Position numbers and translations under genes: made by a program. Below are positions 1-6,013 of a stretch of 64,000 nucleotides of DNA, in pieces. The number at the start of each line of letters is the position of its first letter. Positions within the stretch are counted from its first letter, which is position 1. The DNA is from Myxococcus guangdongensis (GTDB taxonomy: Bacteria; Myxococcota; Myxococcia; Myxococcales; Myxococcaceae). Where the stretch lies: the NCBI RefSeq assembly GCF_024198255.1, contig NZ_JAJVKW010000005.1, positions 186,001 to 250,000 of the forward strand, written 5' to 3'. The notes below the pieces were generated by a model that was given only the letters and a program-made list of their open reading frames with translations, had not been told where the DNA came from and searched no databases.

Positions 1-117
1 CTCGGCATGCACATGCTGTCGCCGACCACCATCTCCATGCCCTTCAAGCTGCTCCTGTTCGTGCTCGTGGACGGCTGGTACCTCATCGCCAAGGGCCTGG
101 TCGTCGGCTACCTGTAA
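1..117 (+). CDS. sctR: Type III secretion export gate protein SctR, C-terminal end (partial)
   Basis: The frame is open from base 1 and stops at a TAA at 115-117, so only the last 38 residues are visible. They include the stretch [21 protein letters not shown], which has the character of the last cytoplasmic loop and transmembrane helix of the FliP/YscR (SctR) family. SctR forms the core of the inner-membrane export gate together with SctS and SctT. Identity rests mainly on the immediately following sctS and sctT genes in the canonical R-S-T-U order. The rest of the gene lies upstream of the window. Confidence 0.85.
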   Translation, partial: LGMHMLSPTTISMPFKLLLFVLVDGWYLIAKGLVVGYL

Positions 118-130
118 GAGGAAGGCACCC

Positions 131-394
131 ATGAACCAGCTCACGTTCATCACCCAGGAAGCGCTGTTCCTGGTGCTCGTGGTCTCGGCCCCCCCGGTGT
201 TGATGAGCCTGTTGGTGGGCTTCATGATCTCCCTGTTCCAGGCAACCACGCAGATTCAGGAGCAGACGCTCACCTTCGCCCCCAAGGTCATCATCGTCTT
301 CGGGGTGCTCGCCATGACGGGCCCGTGGATCGGCAGCCAGCTGGTGCGCTTCACGTTCCACGTCTTCGACCGGTTCCCCGCCCTCATCAAATGA
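131..394 (+). CDS. sctS: Type III secretion export gate protein SctS
   Basis: An 87-residue FliQ/YscS-family protein with two predicted membrane helices (about residues 14-38 and 52-75) joined by a short loop rich in Gln/Thr (FQATTQIQEQTLTFAPK), the family signature. The length matches the usual 85-90 residues. A purine-rich AGAGGAAGG lies before the ATG and the gene begins 13 bases after sctR. The stop overlaps the sctT start as ATGA, implying coupled translation. SctS is one of the helical-hairpin subunits of the export gate that lets unfolded substrates pass the inner membrane. Confidence 0.95.
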   Translation: MNQLTFITQEALFLVLVVSAPPVLMSLLVGFMISLFQATTQIQEQTLTFAPKVIIVFGVLAMTGPWIGSQLVRFTFHVFDRFPALIK

Positions 395-1209
395 ACGCCG
401 CGGAACTCGTGTCCGAGCTGGCTGCCCGGACCAACTTCTCCGCCGCCATCTTCACGGTCGCCCTGCTCATGTGCCGGGTGATGCCCGTGCTCATCTTCAG
501 TCCCTTCCTGGGCGGCGAGGTGGTGCCCACGGAGATGAAGATGGGCATCGGGCTGACGCTGGCCATCGTGCTGTATCCGTCCATCGCGCACTCGGTGACG
601 ACCATCCCCCTGAGCGCGCTGCCGTACATCGCGCTGATGGCGAAGGAGATCTTCATCGGCTTCTCCATGGCCTTCGTCGTCAACAGCGTGTTCGAGGCCG
701 CGCGCATCGCCGGCACGCTCGCGGACACCATGTCCGGCAGCAACAACGCCCAGCTCTACGTGCCGCAGCTCGGCCAGCAGGTCTCGCTCTTCTCCAACCT
801 GAAGGTGCAGCTGTCCGTGGTGCTCTTCCTCACCCTGGACGGCCACCACCTGGTCATCCGCGCCCTGGCGGAGAGCCTCGTGCTGGTGCCGCTGGACGGC
901 TTCCCGCGCTTCACCCAGGGCTCGTGGACCTTCTTCGACCTGCTCATCCGCGTCTTCGCGGACATGCTGCGCGTCAGTCTGGCGCTGGCGGCTCCCGCCA
1001 TGCTGGCCGCGTTCCTCACCGACGTGGCGCTGGGCGCCATCAACCGCGTGGCGCCGCAAATCCAGGTGTTCTTCATCTCCATGGCCATCAAGCCGCTCGT
1101 CGGCGTGCTCATCACCTTCTTGGTGCTGGGGACGTTGATCGGCCGCATCCAGGACGAGCTGGCCCACATGCTGAAGGTGCTGCACGACGCCCTTCGGCTG
1201 CTGGCCTAG
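391..1209 (+). CDS. sctT: Type III secretion export gate protein SctT
   Basis: A 272-residue FliR/YscT-family integral membrane protein. I chose the ATG at 391, which overlaps the sctS stop, rather than an upstream in-frame ATG at 325 that lies inside sctS. About six hydrophobic helices are visible, with family-like stretches such as MCRVMPVLIFSPFLGG and LALAAPAMLAAFLTDVALG. SctT seals the export gate on the periplasmic side and completes the R5S4T1 assembly. sctU follows after 22 bases in the same operon. Confidence 0.95.
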   Translation: MNAAELVSELAARTNFSAAIFTVALLMCRVMPVLIFSPFLGGEVVPTEMKMGIGLTLAIVLYPSIAHSVTTIPLSALPYIALMAKEIFIGFSMAFVVNSVFEAARIAGTLADTMSGSNNAQLYVPQLGQQVSLFSNLKVQLSVVLFLTLDGHHLVIRALAESLVLVPLDGFPRFTQGSWTFFDLLIRVFADMLRVSLALAAPAMLAAFLTDVALGAINRVAPQIQVFFISMAIKPLVGVLITFLVLGTLIGRIQDELAHMLKVLHDALRLLA

Positions 1210-1231
1210 CGCCCACGGAAAACAGCGCGCC

Positions 1232-2314
1232 ATGTCCGACGAGAGTGGAGACAAGACAGAGGAACCGTCGCAGAAGAAGCTCGACGACTCTCGCAAGAAG
1301 GGTCAGGTCTGGAAGAGCAAGGACCTGAGCGGCGTGGCGGTGCTCGTGGTGGGCCTGGCCGCCGTGAAGGCGACCTGGGACAACGTCGAGAAGGAGATCT
1401 CCAGCCTCTTCCTCTTCAGCTTCGACCACATGGCCCGGGGCGGGGACCTGTCCGACGCGACGGGGCAGCTGCTCTACCTGGGCGTGCGGGCGCTGCTCCT
1501 GGTGACGATGCCGGTGCTCCTGGGCGGCGCGGTGATTGGCGGGCTGATGGAGTTCCTGCAGGTGGGCTCCCTGTTCACCATGGACCCGCTGATGCCCAAG
1601 CTGGACAAGCTCAACCCGCTGGCCGGGTTGAAGAACATGTTCAGCAAGAAGTCGCTGGTGGAGCTGCTCAAGAACCTCATCAAGATCTCCGTCACCGCCT
1701 ACGTCGTCTACGGCGTGGTGCGCGACGCGATGCCCATGGTGCTGGAGACGGTGCGCCAGGACACGCACACCATCATGGTCATCATGGGGGAGCTGGTGAC
1801 GCGCGTGGCCGCGCGCGTGGCGCTGCTCTTCGTCATCTTCGCCATCTTCGACGTCTGGTGGCAGCGCAAGTCCTTCATGAAGGACATGATGATGTCCAAG
1901 GACGAGGTGAAGAAGGAGTACAAGGAGAGCGAGGGCGACCCGCACCACAAGGCCAAGCGCAAGGAGTTCCACCAGGAGATCATGGAGGGACAGCAGATGG
2001 AGGCCGTGCGGGACGCGGACGTCATCGTCACCAACCCGGACCACGTGGCCGTGGCCCTCAAGTACGACCGGGAGAAGGACGGCGCCCCCCGGGTGCTCGC
2101 CAAGGGCGTGGACCACAAGGCCGAGCGCATCAAGGGCATCGCCCGCGAGCAGGAGGTCCCCACCCTGCGCAACGTGCCGCTGGCCCACGCGCTCCTGCGC
2201 GTGGAGGTGGGCCACGAGGTGCCGGAGGAGCTATACGACGCGGTGGCCGAGGTCCTCAACTTCGTCTACGAGTTGAAGAACGGCGCCCCCCAGACCCCCG
2301 CGGCCCGCGCGTGA
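1232..2314 (+). CDS. sctU: Type III secretion switch protein SctU (FlhB/YscU family), with NPDH cleavage site
   Basis: A 360-residue FlhB/YscU homologue. It starts with the conserved hydrophilic lead (SGDKTEEPSQKKLDDSRKKG), then four membrane helices to about residue 210, a charged linker and the cytoplasmic domain. The self-cleavage site, normally Asn-Pro-Thr-His, reads Asn-Pro-Asp-His at residues 268-271 (bases 2033-2044). In the family, cleavage between Asn and Pro switches substrate class from early to middle/late. Asn, Pro and His are kept; the Thr-to-Asp change may alter cleavage but should not be assumed to abolish it. The next gene repeats the post-cleavage domain almost exactly. Confidence 0.95.
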   Translation: MSDESGDKTEEPSQKKLDDSRKKGQVWKSKDLSGVAVLVVGLAAVKATWDNVEKEISSLFLFSFDHMARGGDLSDATGQLLYLGVRALLLVTMPVLLGGAVIGGLMEFLQVGSLFTMDPLMPKLDKLNPLAGLKNMFSKKSLVELLKNLIKISVTAYVVYGVVRDAMPMVLETVRQDTHTIMVIMGELVTRVAARVALLFVIFAIFDVWWQRKSFMKDMMMSKDEVKKEYKESEGDPHHKAKRKEFHQEIMEGQQMEAVRDADVIVTNPDHVAVALKYDREKDGAPRVLAKGVDHKAERIKGIAREQEVPTLRNVPLAHALLRVEVGHEVPEELYDAVAEVLNFVYELKNGAPQTPAARA

Positions 2315-2360
2315 CGGGGTGGGGTGAGGCTACAATCGCCGGGACTTCGCGGAGCTGCCC

Positions 2361-2642
2361 ATGAGTGACGACGCCGAAATCGCCATCGCGCTGAAGTACG
2401 ACAAGGAGAAGGACGGCGCGCCGCGCGTGGTGGCCAAGGGCCTGCGGCTCAAGGCGGAGAAGATTCGCGCCATCGCGAAGGAGCACGGCATCCCCGTGAT
2501 GCGCAACATCCCCCTGGCCAACGCGCTGTACCGGGTGGATGTGGGCCAGGAGGTGCCCGAGGAGCTGTACGACGCGGTGGCCGAGGTCCTCAACTTCATC
2601 TACGAGCTCCAGCAGGAACAGGCCGCCTCGGGCGGCAGGTAG
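2361..2642 (+). CDS. Free-standing SctU cytoplasmic-domain paralogue (FhlX-like)
   Basis: A 93-residue protein that corresponds to the SctU domain after the cleavage site. Over about 76 aligned residues it is roughly 72% identical by eye to SctU residues 272-350, sharing blocks such as EKDGAPRV and EVPEELYDAVAEVLNF. It lacks the NPxH tetrapeptide and all membrane helices, starting MSDDAEIAIALKYD. It therefore resembles FhlX, the detached FlhB C-domain found with some flagellar systems, but the closeness to the neighbouring sctU points to a local duplication. A TACAAT hexamer at 2331-2336 may be a promoter element of its own. It could act as a ready-cleaved switch domain for SctU; that is inference. 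Confidence 0.85.
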   Translation: MSDDAEIAIALKYDKEKDGAPRVVAKGLRLKAEKIRAIAKEHGIPVMRNIPLANALYRVDVGQEVPEELYDAVAEVLNFIYELQQEQAASGGR

Positions 2643-2646
2643 GCGA

Positions 2647-2668
2647 GGGGGGCTGGACGACCCCCCCC
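2647..2668 (+). terminator. G6/C8 hairpin after the SctU-C paralogue
   Basis: A run of six G (2647-2652) pairs with a run of eight C (2661-2668) across an 8-base spacer, starting right after the stop codon. There is no U-tract. It may be an attenuating or 3'-stabilising hairpin between the sctU pair and the next gene, which starts 28 bases later on the same strand. Confidence 0.35.
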
Positions 2669-2695
2669 TGTCTGGGGTGTGCTCCGGAATCGACG

Positions 2696-3175
2696 ATGGC
2701 CAGAATCAACAATCAGCCTCCTGGTGGACCGCAGTGGCCCTGGGGGGGACCCCGTAGCGTCCGTGAGCGGCTGGTCGACCCGTCCCAGGTCGACCGAAAG
2801 AAGCTGCGCAAGACGGGCAACCCCAAGAACCCGGCGCTCGCCTCGGCGGCGCTGCTGGACTTCATCGGTCCGGCGCACTCCTCGGAGGAGCTCCGCCTGC
2901 CCCTGCCGCCGCACCCCGGCGGACACGAGGCGGACCTGGAGGGCTTCAGCGACCGGCCCCACCTGGCCAGCGTGGCGGGGCGGGGGAGCGACGAGTCGCG
3001 CCACCTGATGGAACGTGGCCTGTCGCGCATCAACGCGACGCCGGACCGGCTGGAGCGCCTCAAGGCCCTGCTCAACCGGGAGGCCTCCATGCTCACGCTG
3101 GTGGACCAGGTGAACGAGGAGACCAAGGAGATCATCCGCCGGATGTGGGCGGAGCAGAAGGACGAGGGTTACTAG
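2696..3175 (+). CDS. Hypothetical protein in type III secretion operon
   Basis: A 159-residue protein I do not recognise. The N-terminus is Pro/Gly/Trp-rich (NNQPPGGPQWPWGG), the middle is polar and probably disordered, and residues 105-155 look helical and charged with hydrophobic heptad spacing (MLTLVDQVNEETKEIIRRMW). No signal peptide or membrane segment is seen. Its stop is followed four bases later by the TPR chaperone gene, so the two are very likely translated together. The position suggests an accessory or exported component of the secretion system, but no function can be assigned. Confidence 0.75.
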   Translation: MARINNQPPGGPQWPWGGPRSVRERLVDPSQVDRKKLRKTGNPKNPALASAALLDFIGPAHSSEELRLPLPPHPGGHEADLEGFSDRPHLASVAGRGSDESRHLMERGLSRINATPDRLERLKALLNREASMLTLVDQVNEETKEIIRRMWAEQKDEGY

Positions 3176-3179
3176 CGCC

Positions 3180-3644
3180 ATGCCGGAGGACCCTCAGGAC
3201 GAGGCGCAGCTGGCGGCCCGGCTGCAGCGTTGGGCGGACGGCAAGGCCACGCTGCGCGAGGTGCGCGGCTATTCCAACGACGAGCTCTACGCCATCGCCA
3301 AGACGGCGTACTTCTTCTTCTACCAGGGGCGCATCAACGAGGCCCGCACGCTCTTCCAGGGCCTGTACGCCGTGAACCCCACGGACGGCTACTTCGCCAA
3401 GGCCCTGGGCGTGGTGGAGATGGCCGCCGGGAACGGGCAGGGCGCGCTGGCCGCCTTCGACGTGGCCGCCAAGCTGTCCCCGCAGGACCCGTCCGTCTAC
3501 GTGGGCCGCGCCGAGGTGAAACTGGCCCTGGGTCAGAAGCAGCAGGCGCTGGAGGACCTCCGCCGCGCCGCGGCCATGACGCCCCAGGATGATCCAGTGG
3601 TACGCAAGGCCGGCGCCATGGTGACGGCGCTCTCCCGGCGTTGA
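3180..3644 (+). CDS. TPR protein, SycD/LcrH-like type III secretion chaperone
   Basis: A 154-residue all-helical protein with about three tetratricopeptide repeats after a 30-residue N-terminal helix. The N-terminal part (YSNDELYAIAKTAYFFFYQG) and the repeat with DPSVYVGRAEVKLALGQ are typical of class II chaperones of the SycD/LcrH/IpgC type. These bind translocators or needle-related substrates in the cytoplasm. It is the first of three such proteins in this locus and begins four bases after the preceding hypothetical gene. The specific client cannot be read from the sequence; adjacent genes at 2696 and 3767 are the natural candidates. Confidence 0.85.
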   Translation: MPEDPQDEAQLAARLQRWADGKATLREVRGYSNDELYAIAKTAYFFFYQGRINEARTLFQGLYAVNPTDGYFAKALGVVEMAAGNGQGALAAFDVAAKLSPQDPSVYVGRAEVKLALGQKQQALEDLRRAAAMTPQDDPVVRKAGAMVTALSRR

Positions 3645-3656
3645 GTCCGGCACACT

Positions 3657-3684
3657 CCGGCGTCCGGCTCCGACCAGACGCCGG
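3657..3684 (+). terminator. 8-bp GC hairpin after the first TPR chaperone gene
   Basis: CCGGCGTC (3657-3664) pairs with GACGCCGG (3677-3684) across a 12-base loop, 13 bases past the stop codon. No U-tract follows. A TAGGCT hexamer lies just downstream and could start a new transcript for the next gene. Confidence 0.5.
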
Positions 3685-3766
3685 GTAGGTGAGCCTGGAA
3701 CAGTCTGCTAGGCTCCCCGGGTTCACTCACCCCAACCCTCTTTGTGGAGAGGTGGAGAGTCATTCG

Positions 3767-4360
3767 ATGAGCACGCAGAAGGCGAAGATGGGCGCGCTGC
3801 CGCCAGAGCCCGCGGCGCTGGTTGAGAAGCGCGAGAAGCTGCTGGCGGAGCTGGAGAAGCAGTCGAAGACGGCCGAGGGCAGCTTCCTCCAGGTCGTCCG
3901 CACCATGAAGATGCTGGTGTCGTCCACCACGCCGGGCGCCCCGTTCGACGAGCGGCTCTACGGCGACGTGTCCAGCGCGCTCGAGCGCTTCATGGCGAAC
4001 CCCATCCTCCCCGTGCCTCCCACGCTGGGCATGGTGGTCAGCTACCTGTCGGAGCGCCTCTCCACCTACGGCATGTCCATCCAGAACGCCGTGAAGGAGG
4101 CCAACCCGGAGTTCGCCGAGAAGTACGCCTTCGCGCCCCCGGGGGCCCAGCCCGCAGCCGCCCCGGCGCCCGCCGCCGCGCGCCCGGCAGGCCCGGCCGG
4201 TGCCAAGGACGGTTTCGAGAGCGGCTCCGGCCGCCGGGGCCTGTCCCTGGACCCCAACGCCGCCCCTCCGGCCCCCGCCGACCCCAAGAAGGAGCAGCAG
4301 CAGCTGGAGTCCTTCAAGGCCTGGATGAAGAACCCGAGCCTCGGAAAGCTCAAGGGTTAA
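3767..4360 (+). CDS. Hypothetical protein, helical with Ala/Pro-rich C-terminal half
   Basis: A 197-residue protein of unknown function. I start it at the ATG at 3767, preceded by a GGAGAG ribosome site, rather than at the in-frame ATG at 3689 that lies in the upstream spacer. Residues 10-125 are predicted helical and polar; residues 125-165 are very rich in Ala and Pro, and the last 25 residues return to a charged helix. No signal peptide or membrane helix is visible. Its place between a TPR chaperone and the needle-like gene suggests a secreted or structural accessory of the type III system. Confidence 0.75.
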   Translation: MSTQKAKMGALPPEPAALVEKREKLLAELEKQSKTAEGSFLQVVRTMKMLVSSTTPGAPFDERLYGDVSSALERFMANPILPVPPTLGMVVSYLSERLSTYGMSIQNAVKEANPEFAEKYAFAPPGAQPAAAPAPAAARPAGPAGAKDGFESGSGRRGLSLDPNAAPPAPADPKKEQQQLESFKAWMKNPSLGKLKG

Positions 4361-4390
4361 GCCCGTTTCCGGAGGGGATCCGGGACGGGC
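4361..4390 (+). terminator. Two-part GC hairpin after the gene ending at 4360
   Basis: GCCCGT (4361-4366) pairs with ACGGGC (4385-4390), and inside it CCGG pairs with a second CCGG around a short loop. It begins on the base after the stop codon. It separates the upstream group from the needle-like gene and is followed by the most A/T-rich stretch of the locus. Confidence 0.55.
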
Positions 4391-4516
4391 GAATAAGCCG
4401 GAAATGATCCGGATAATTCGCAGGAAACTTCGGAGCCCCTCCCCCGATAATCTTTTTGTAGCCGCCGCTGCACTTCGCCCCGCAGCACTCACGAATTAAT
4501 CACACGGAGAACGACC
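4391..4516 (+). promoter_or_regulatory. A/T-rich upstream region of the needle-like gene with two GATAAT hexamers
   Basis: This 126-base spacer is clearly less GC-rich than its surroundings. It contains GATAAT at 4412-4417 and again at 4446-4451, the latter followed by CTTTTTG. Either could be a -10 element, but I see no good -35 match at 16-18 bases. A GGAG ribosome site sits just before the ATG at 4517. An independent promoter here would fit high expression of a structural subunit. Confidence 0.3.
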
Positions 4517-4732
4517 ATGACCATCTCTGCCAACTTCAACGCCGCTGCGAGCAGCATCCTGGCCGGTTCCAAGGCCTCCAACGCGATGATCGCGGCGGCC
4601 CCCGAGGATCAGCGCCCGTTCCTCCAGGCCCAGGAGCAGATGCAGCGTGAGGCCAAGCTGGTGGAGCTCATCTCGACGTCCATGAAGAAGCTGGACTCGA
4701 TGCAGAGCGCCATCATCGGCAACATGCGCTAG
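4517..4732 (+). CDS. Small helical protein, candidate needle/inner-rod subunit (SctF/SctI-like)
   Basis: A 71-residue protein with the layout of type III needle proteins: a short N-terminal helix (about residues 5-27), a turn containing two prolines (APEDQRP, residues 28-34), and a longer amphipathic helix to the C-terminus ending MQSAIIGNMR. Needle subunits such as MxiH and PrgI are about 80 residues with a Pro-bounded turn and a hydrophobic C-terminal end. No Cys, Trp or Tyr is present and there is no signal peptide. It has its own likely promoter region and a good GGAG site. The similarity is in architecture, not clear sequence identity, so this remains a candidate. Confidence 0.55.
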   Translation: MTISANFNAAASSILAGSKASNAMIAAAPEDQRPFLQAQEQMQREAKLVELISTSMKKLDSMQSAIIGNMR

Positions 4733-4895
4733 TCGTCACAGCGCAGCCTGCTGCACCCTGGCCTCGCAACAGCTCTCGGAGCTGCTGCGGGGCCAGTTCA
4801 TTTCCGGGCCCGGTGGACACGTCGTGTCGGCTTGTCCGAAACTTTCCAGCCGCGCTCACGAGAATTCCTTCAACCCACCCCTTTTGGAGAAATCC

Positions 4896-5345
4896 ATGGT
4901 CGCTCCTGTCAATGGCGGTTCCCGTCCCACGTCCACGGCGAAGACGAGCCAGGCGGAGGCCACCCCGTCGGACCCGAAGGCCGAGCGCGCCAAGCAGCAG
5001 GCCATCATGGACGACATCAGCAAGAAGCCGGCGGACAAGCTGACGTCGGAGGATCGCGCCAAGTACGCGGACGCGGTGGGCACCGACAAGGTGCTGGAGA
5101 ACCAGGCGTTCCTGGGGTTCTTCTCCAAGTCCACCACGGAGACGCTGACCAAGAAGCTGGACGCGGACGTGGCGGCGTACACGAAGAACAACCCCAACGC
5201 GTCGCTGGACGACATCAAGAAGCACGTGACGGACCGCTTCAAGGCGCAGATGTTCAGCGCCGTCGTCGCGCAGAAGGGCGTGGACATGGCCATCGCCAAC
5301 CTGAAGAAGCAACTGCAGAAGGCCCGCGACGGCTTCGACGAGTAG
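4896..5345 (+). CDS. Hypothetical protein, candidate type III secretion substrate
   Basis: A 149-residue protein I do not recognise. The ATG at 4896 has a GGAG ribosome site ten bases upstream and is preferred to an in-frame ATG at 4824. The first 30 residues are Ser/Thr/Ala-rich and lack hydrophobic segments, as is common for type III export signals. The remainder is helical and Lys/Asp-rich, with a hydrophobic patch (FLGFFSKSTTETLTKKL) and a C-terminal helix (GVDMAIANLKKQLQKARDG). It sits between the needle-like gene and a TPR chaperone, which supports a role as an exported component. Confidence 0.75.
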   Translation: MVAPVNGGSRPTSTAKTSQAEATPSDPKAERAKQQAIMDDISKKPADKLTSEDRAKYADAVGTDKVLENQAFLGFFSKSTTETLTKKLDADVAAYTKNNPNASLDDIKKHVTDRFKAQMFSAVVAQKGVDMAIANLKKQLQKARDGFDE

Positions 5346-5387
5346 CCGTCCGAAGTCCCCCGACTGGTGGCCTCGCTGGAGGCGGGC

Positions 5388-5393
5388 TAGAGT
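5388..5393 (+). promoter_or_regulatory. TAGAGT hexamer, possible -10 element for the second TPR chaperone gene
   Basis: TAGAGT lies 39 bases before the ATG at 5433, in the 87-base gap after the previous gene. It matches the recurrent hexamer seen upstream of many starts in this window. No convincing -35 is seen. Confidence 0.35.
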
Positions 5394-5432
5394 CCCGTCC
5401 GCCTTCCGTACTCGCCCCGGGAATGAGTCCAG

Positions 5433-5915
5433 ATGACGACGACCCAAGCCAAGGCGCCGGTCTCCGAGAATGAAGTGAAGCCGCTGTCCGGTCCCGAGTT
5501 GCTCGAGCGGGCCACCCAAGGCTTCGACCTGTTCCAGGATGGCCGCTTCCAGGAATCGCTGGCCCTCTTCGAGGAGCTGGCCTCCATGGATGGCTCCGAG
5601 GCCTACTTCCAGACCGCGCTCGGCGCCTGCCACCTGGCGCTGGAGAACCTGGACCAGGCGGAGGCCTTCTTCAACCGGGCCATCGAGCTGGACCCCTCGG
5701 ACCTGACGCCGTTCGTCAACCGAGGCGAGGTCCACCTGCGCCAGGGCAAGGTCATGGAGGCGGCGCGTGACTTCAACCACGCCGTGTCCCTGGACCCCGA
5801 GGGCAAGGACCCCTTGAGCGGTCGCGCGCGGATGCTGGCGGCCGCCGCCCTGGAGAGCGTGGAGGAGGCCCAGTCCGGCGCCCCCGAGCGCGACTCCGGC
5901 TCCGAGCGTTCCTGA
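5433..5915 (+). CDS. TPR protein, SycD/LcrH-like type III secretion chaperone
   Basis: A 160-residue protein with three TPR-like helical pairs between residues 28 and 135, for instance AIELDPSDLTPFVNRGEVHL, then an acidic Ser-rich tail (GAPERDSGSERS). Length and repeat number match class II type III chaperones. It is the second of three in the locus. It follows the candidate substrate at 4896 and precedes sctV, so it may serve the former. Cytoplasmic; no export signal. Confidence 0.85.
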   Translation: MTTTQAKAPVSENEVKPLSGPELLERATQGFDLFQDGRFQESLALFEELASMDGSEAYFQTALGACHLALENLDQAEAFFNRAIELDPSDLTPFVNRGEVHLRQGKVMEAARDFNHAVSLDPEGKDPLSGRARMLAAAALESVEEAQSGAPERDSGSERS

Positions 5916-5926
5916 AGAAGCCTTTC

Positions 5927-5942
5927 CCGTCCCTCCGGACGG
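5927..5942 (+). terminator. 6-bp hairpin between the TPR gene and sctV
   Basis: CCGTCC (5927-5932) pairs with GGACGG (5937-5942) around a four-base loop, twelve bases after the stop. No U-tract. A TAGGAT hexamer follows upstream of sctV, so sctV may be transcribed separately. Confidence 0.5.
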
Positions 5943-5971
5943 AACCCCCCGCCCGGCTCATGAGGCCCCCC

Positions 5972-6001
5972 TTGGGCCCGGGGCCGGGCGCGGACTAGGA
6001 T
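5972..6001 (+). promoter_or_regulatory. Possible sigma-70-type promoter of sctV
   Basis: TTGGGC (5972-5977) and TAGGAT (5996-6001) are separated by 18 bases, and the ATG of sctV is 12 bases further on. The -10 hexamer fits the TAGnnT pattern found before other genes here. The short distance leaves little room for a leader. Confidence 0.35.
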
Positions 6002-6013
6002 GGGTATCCTCTG

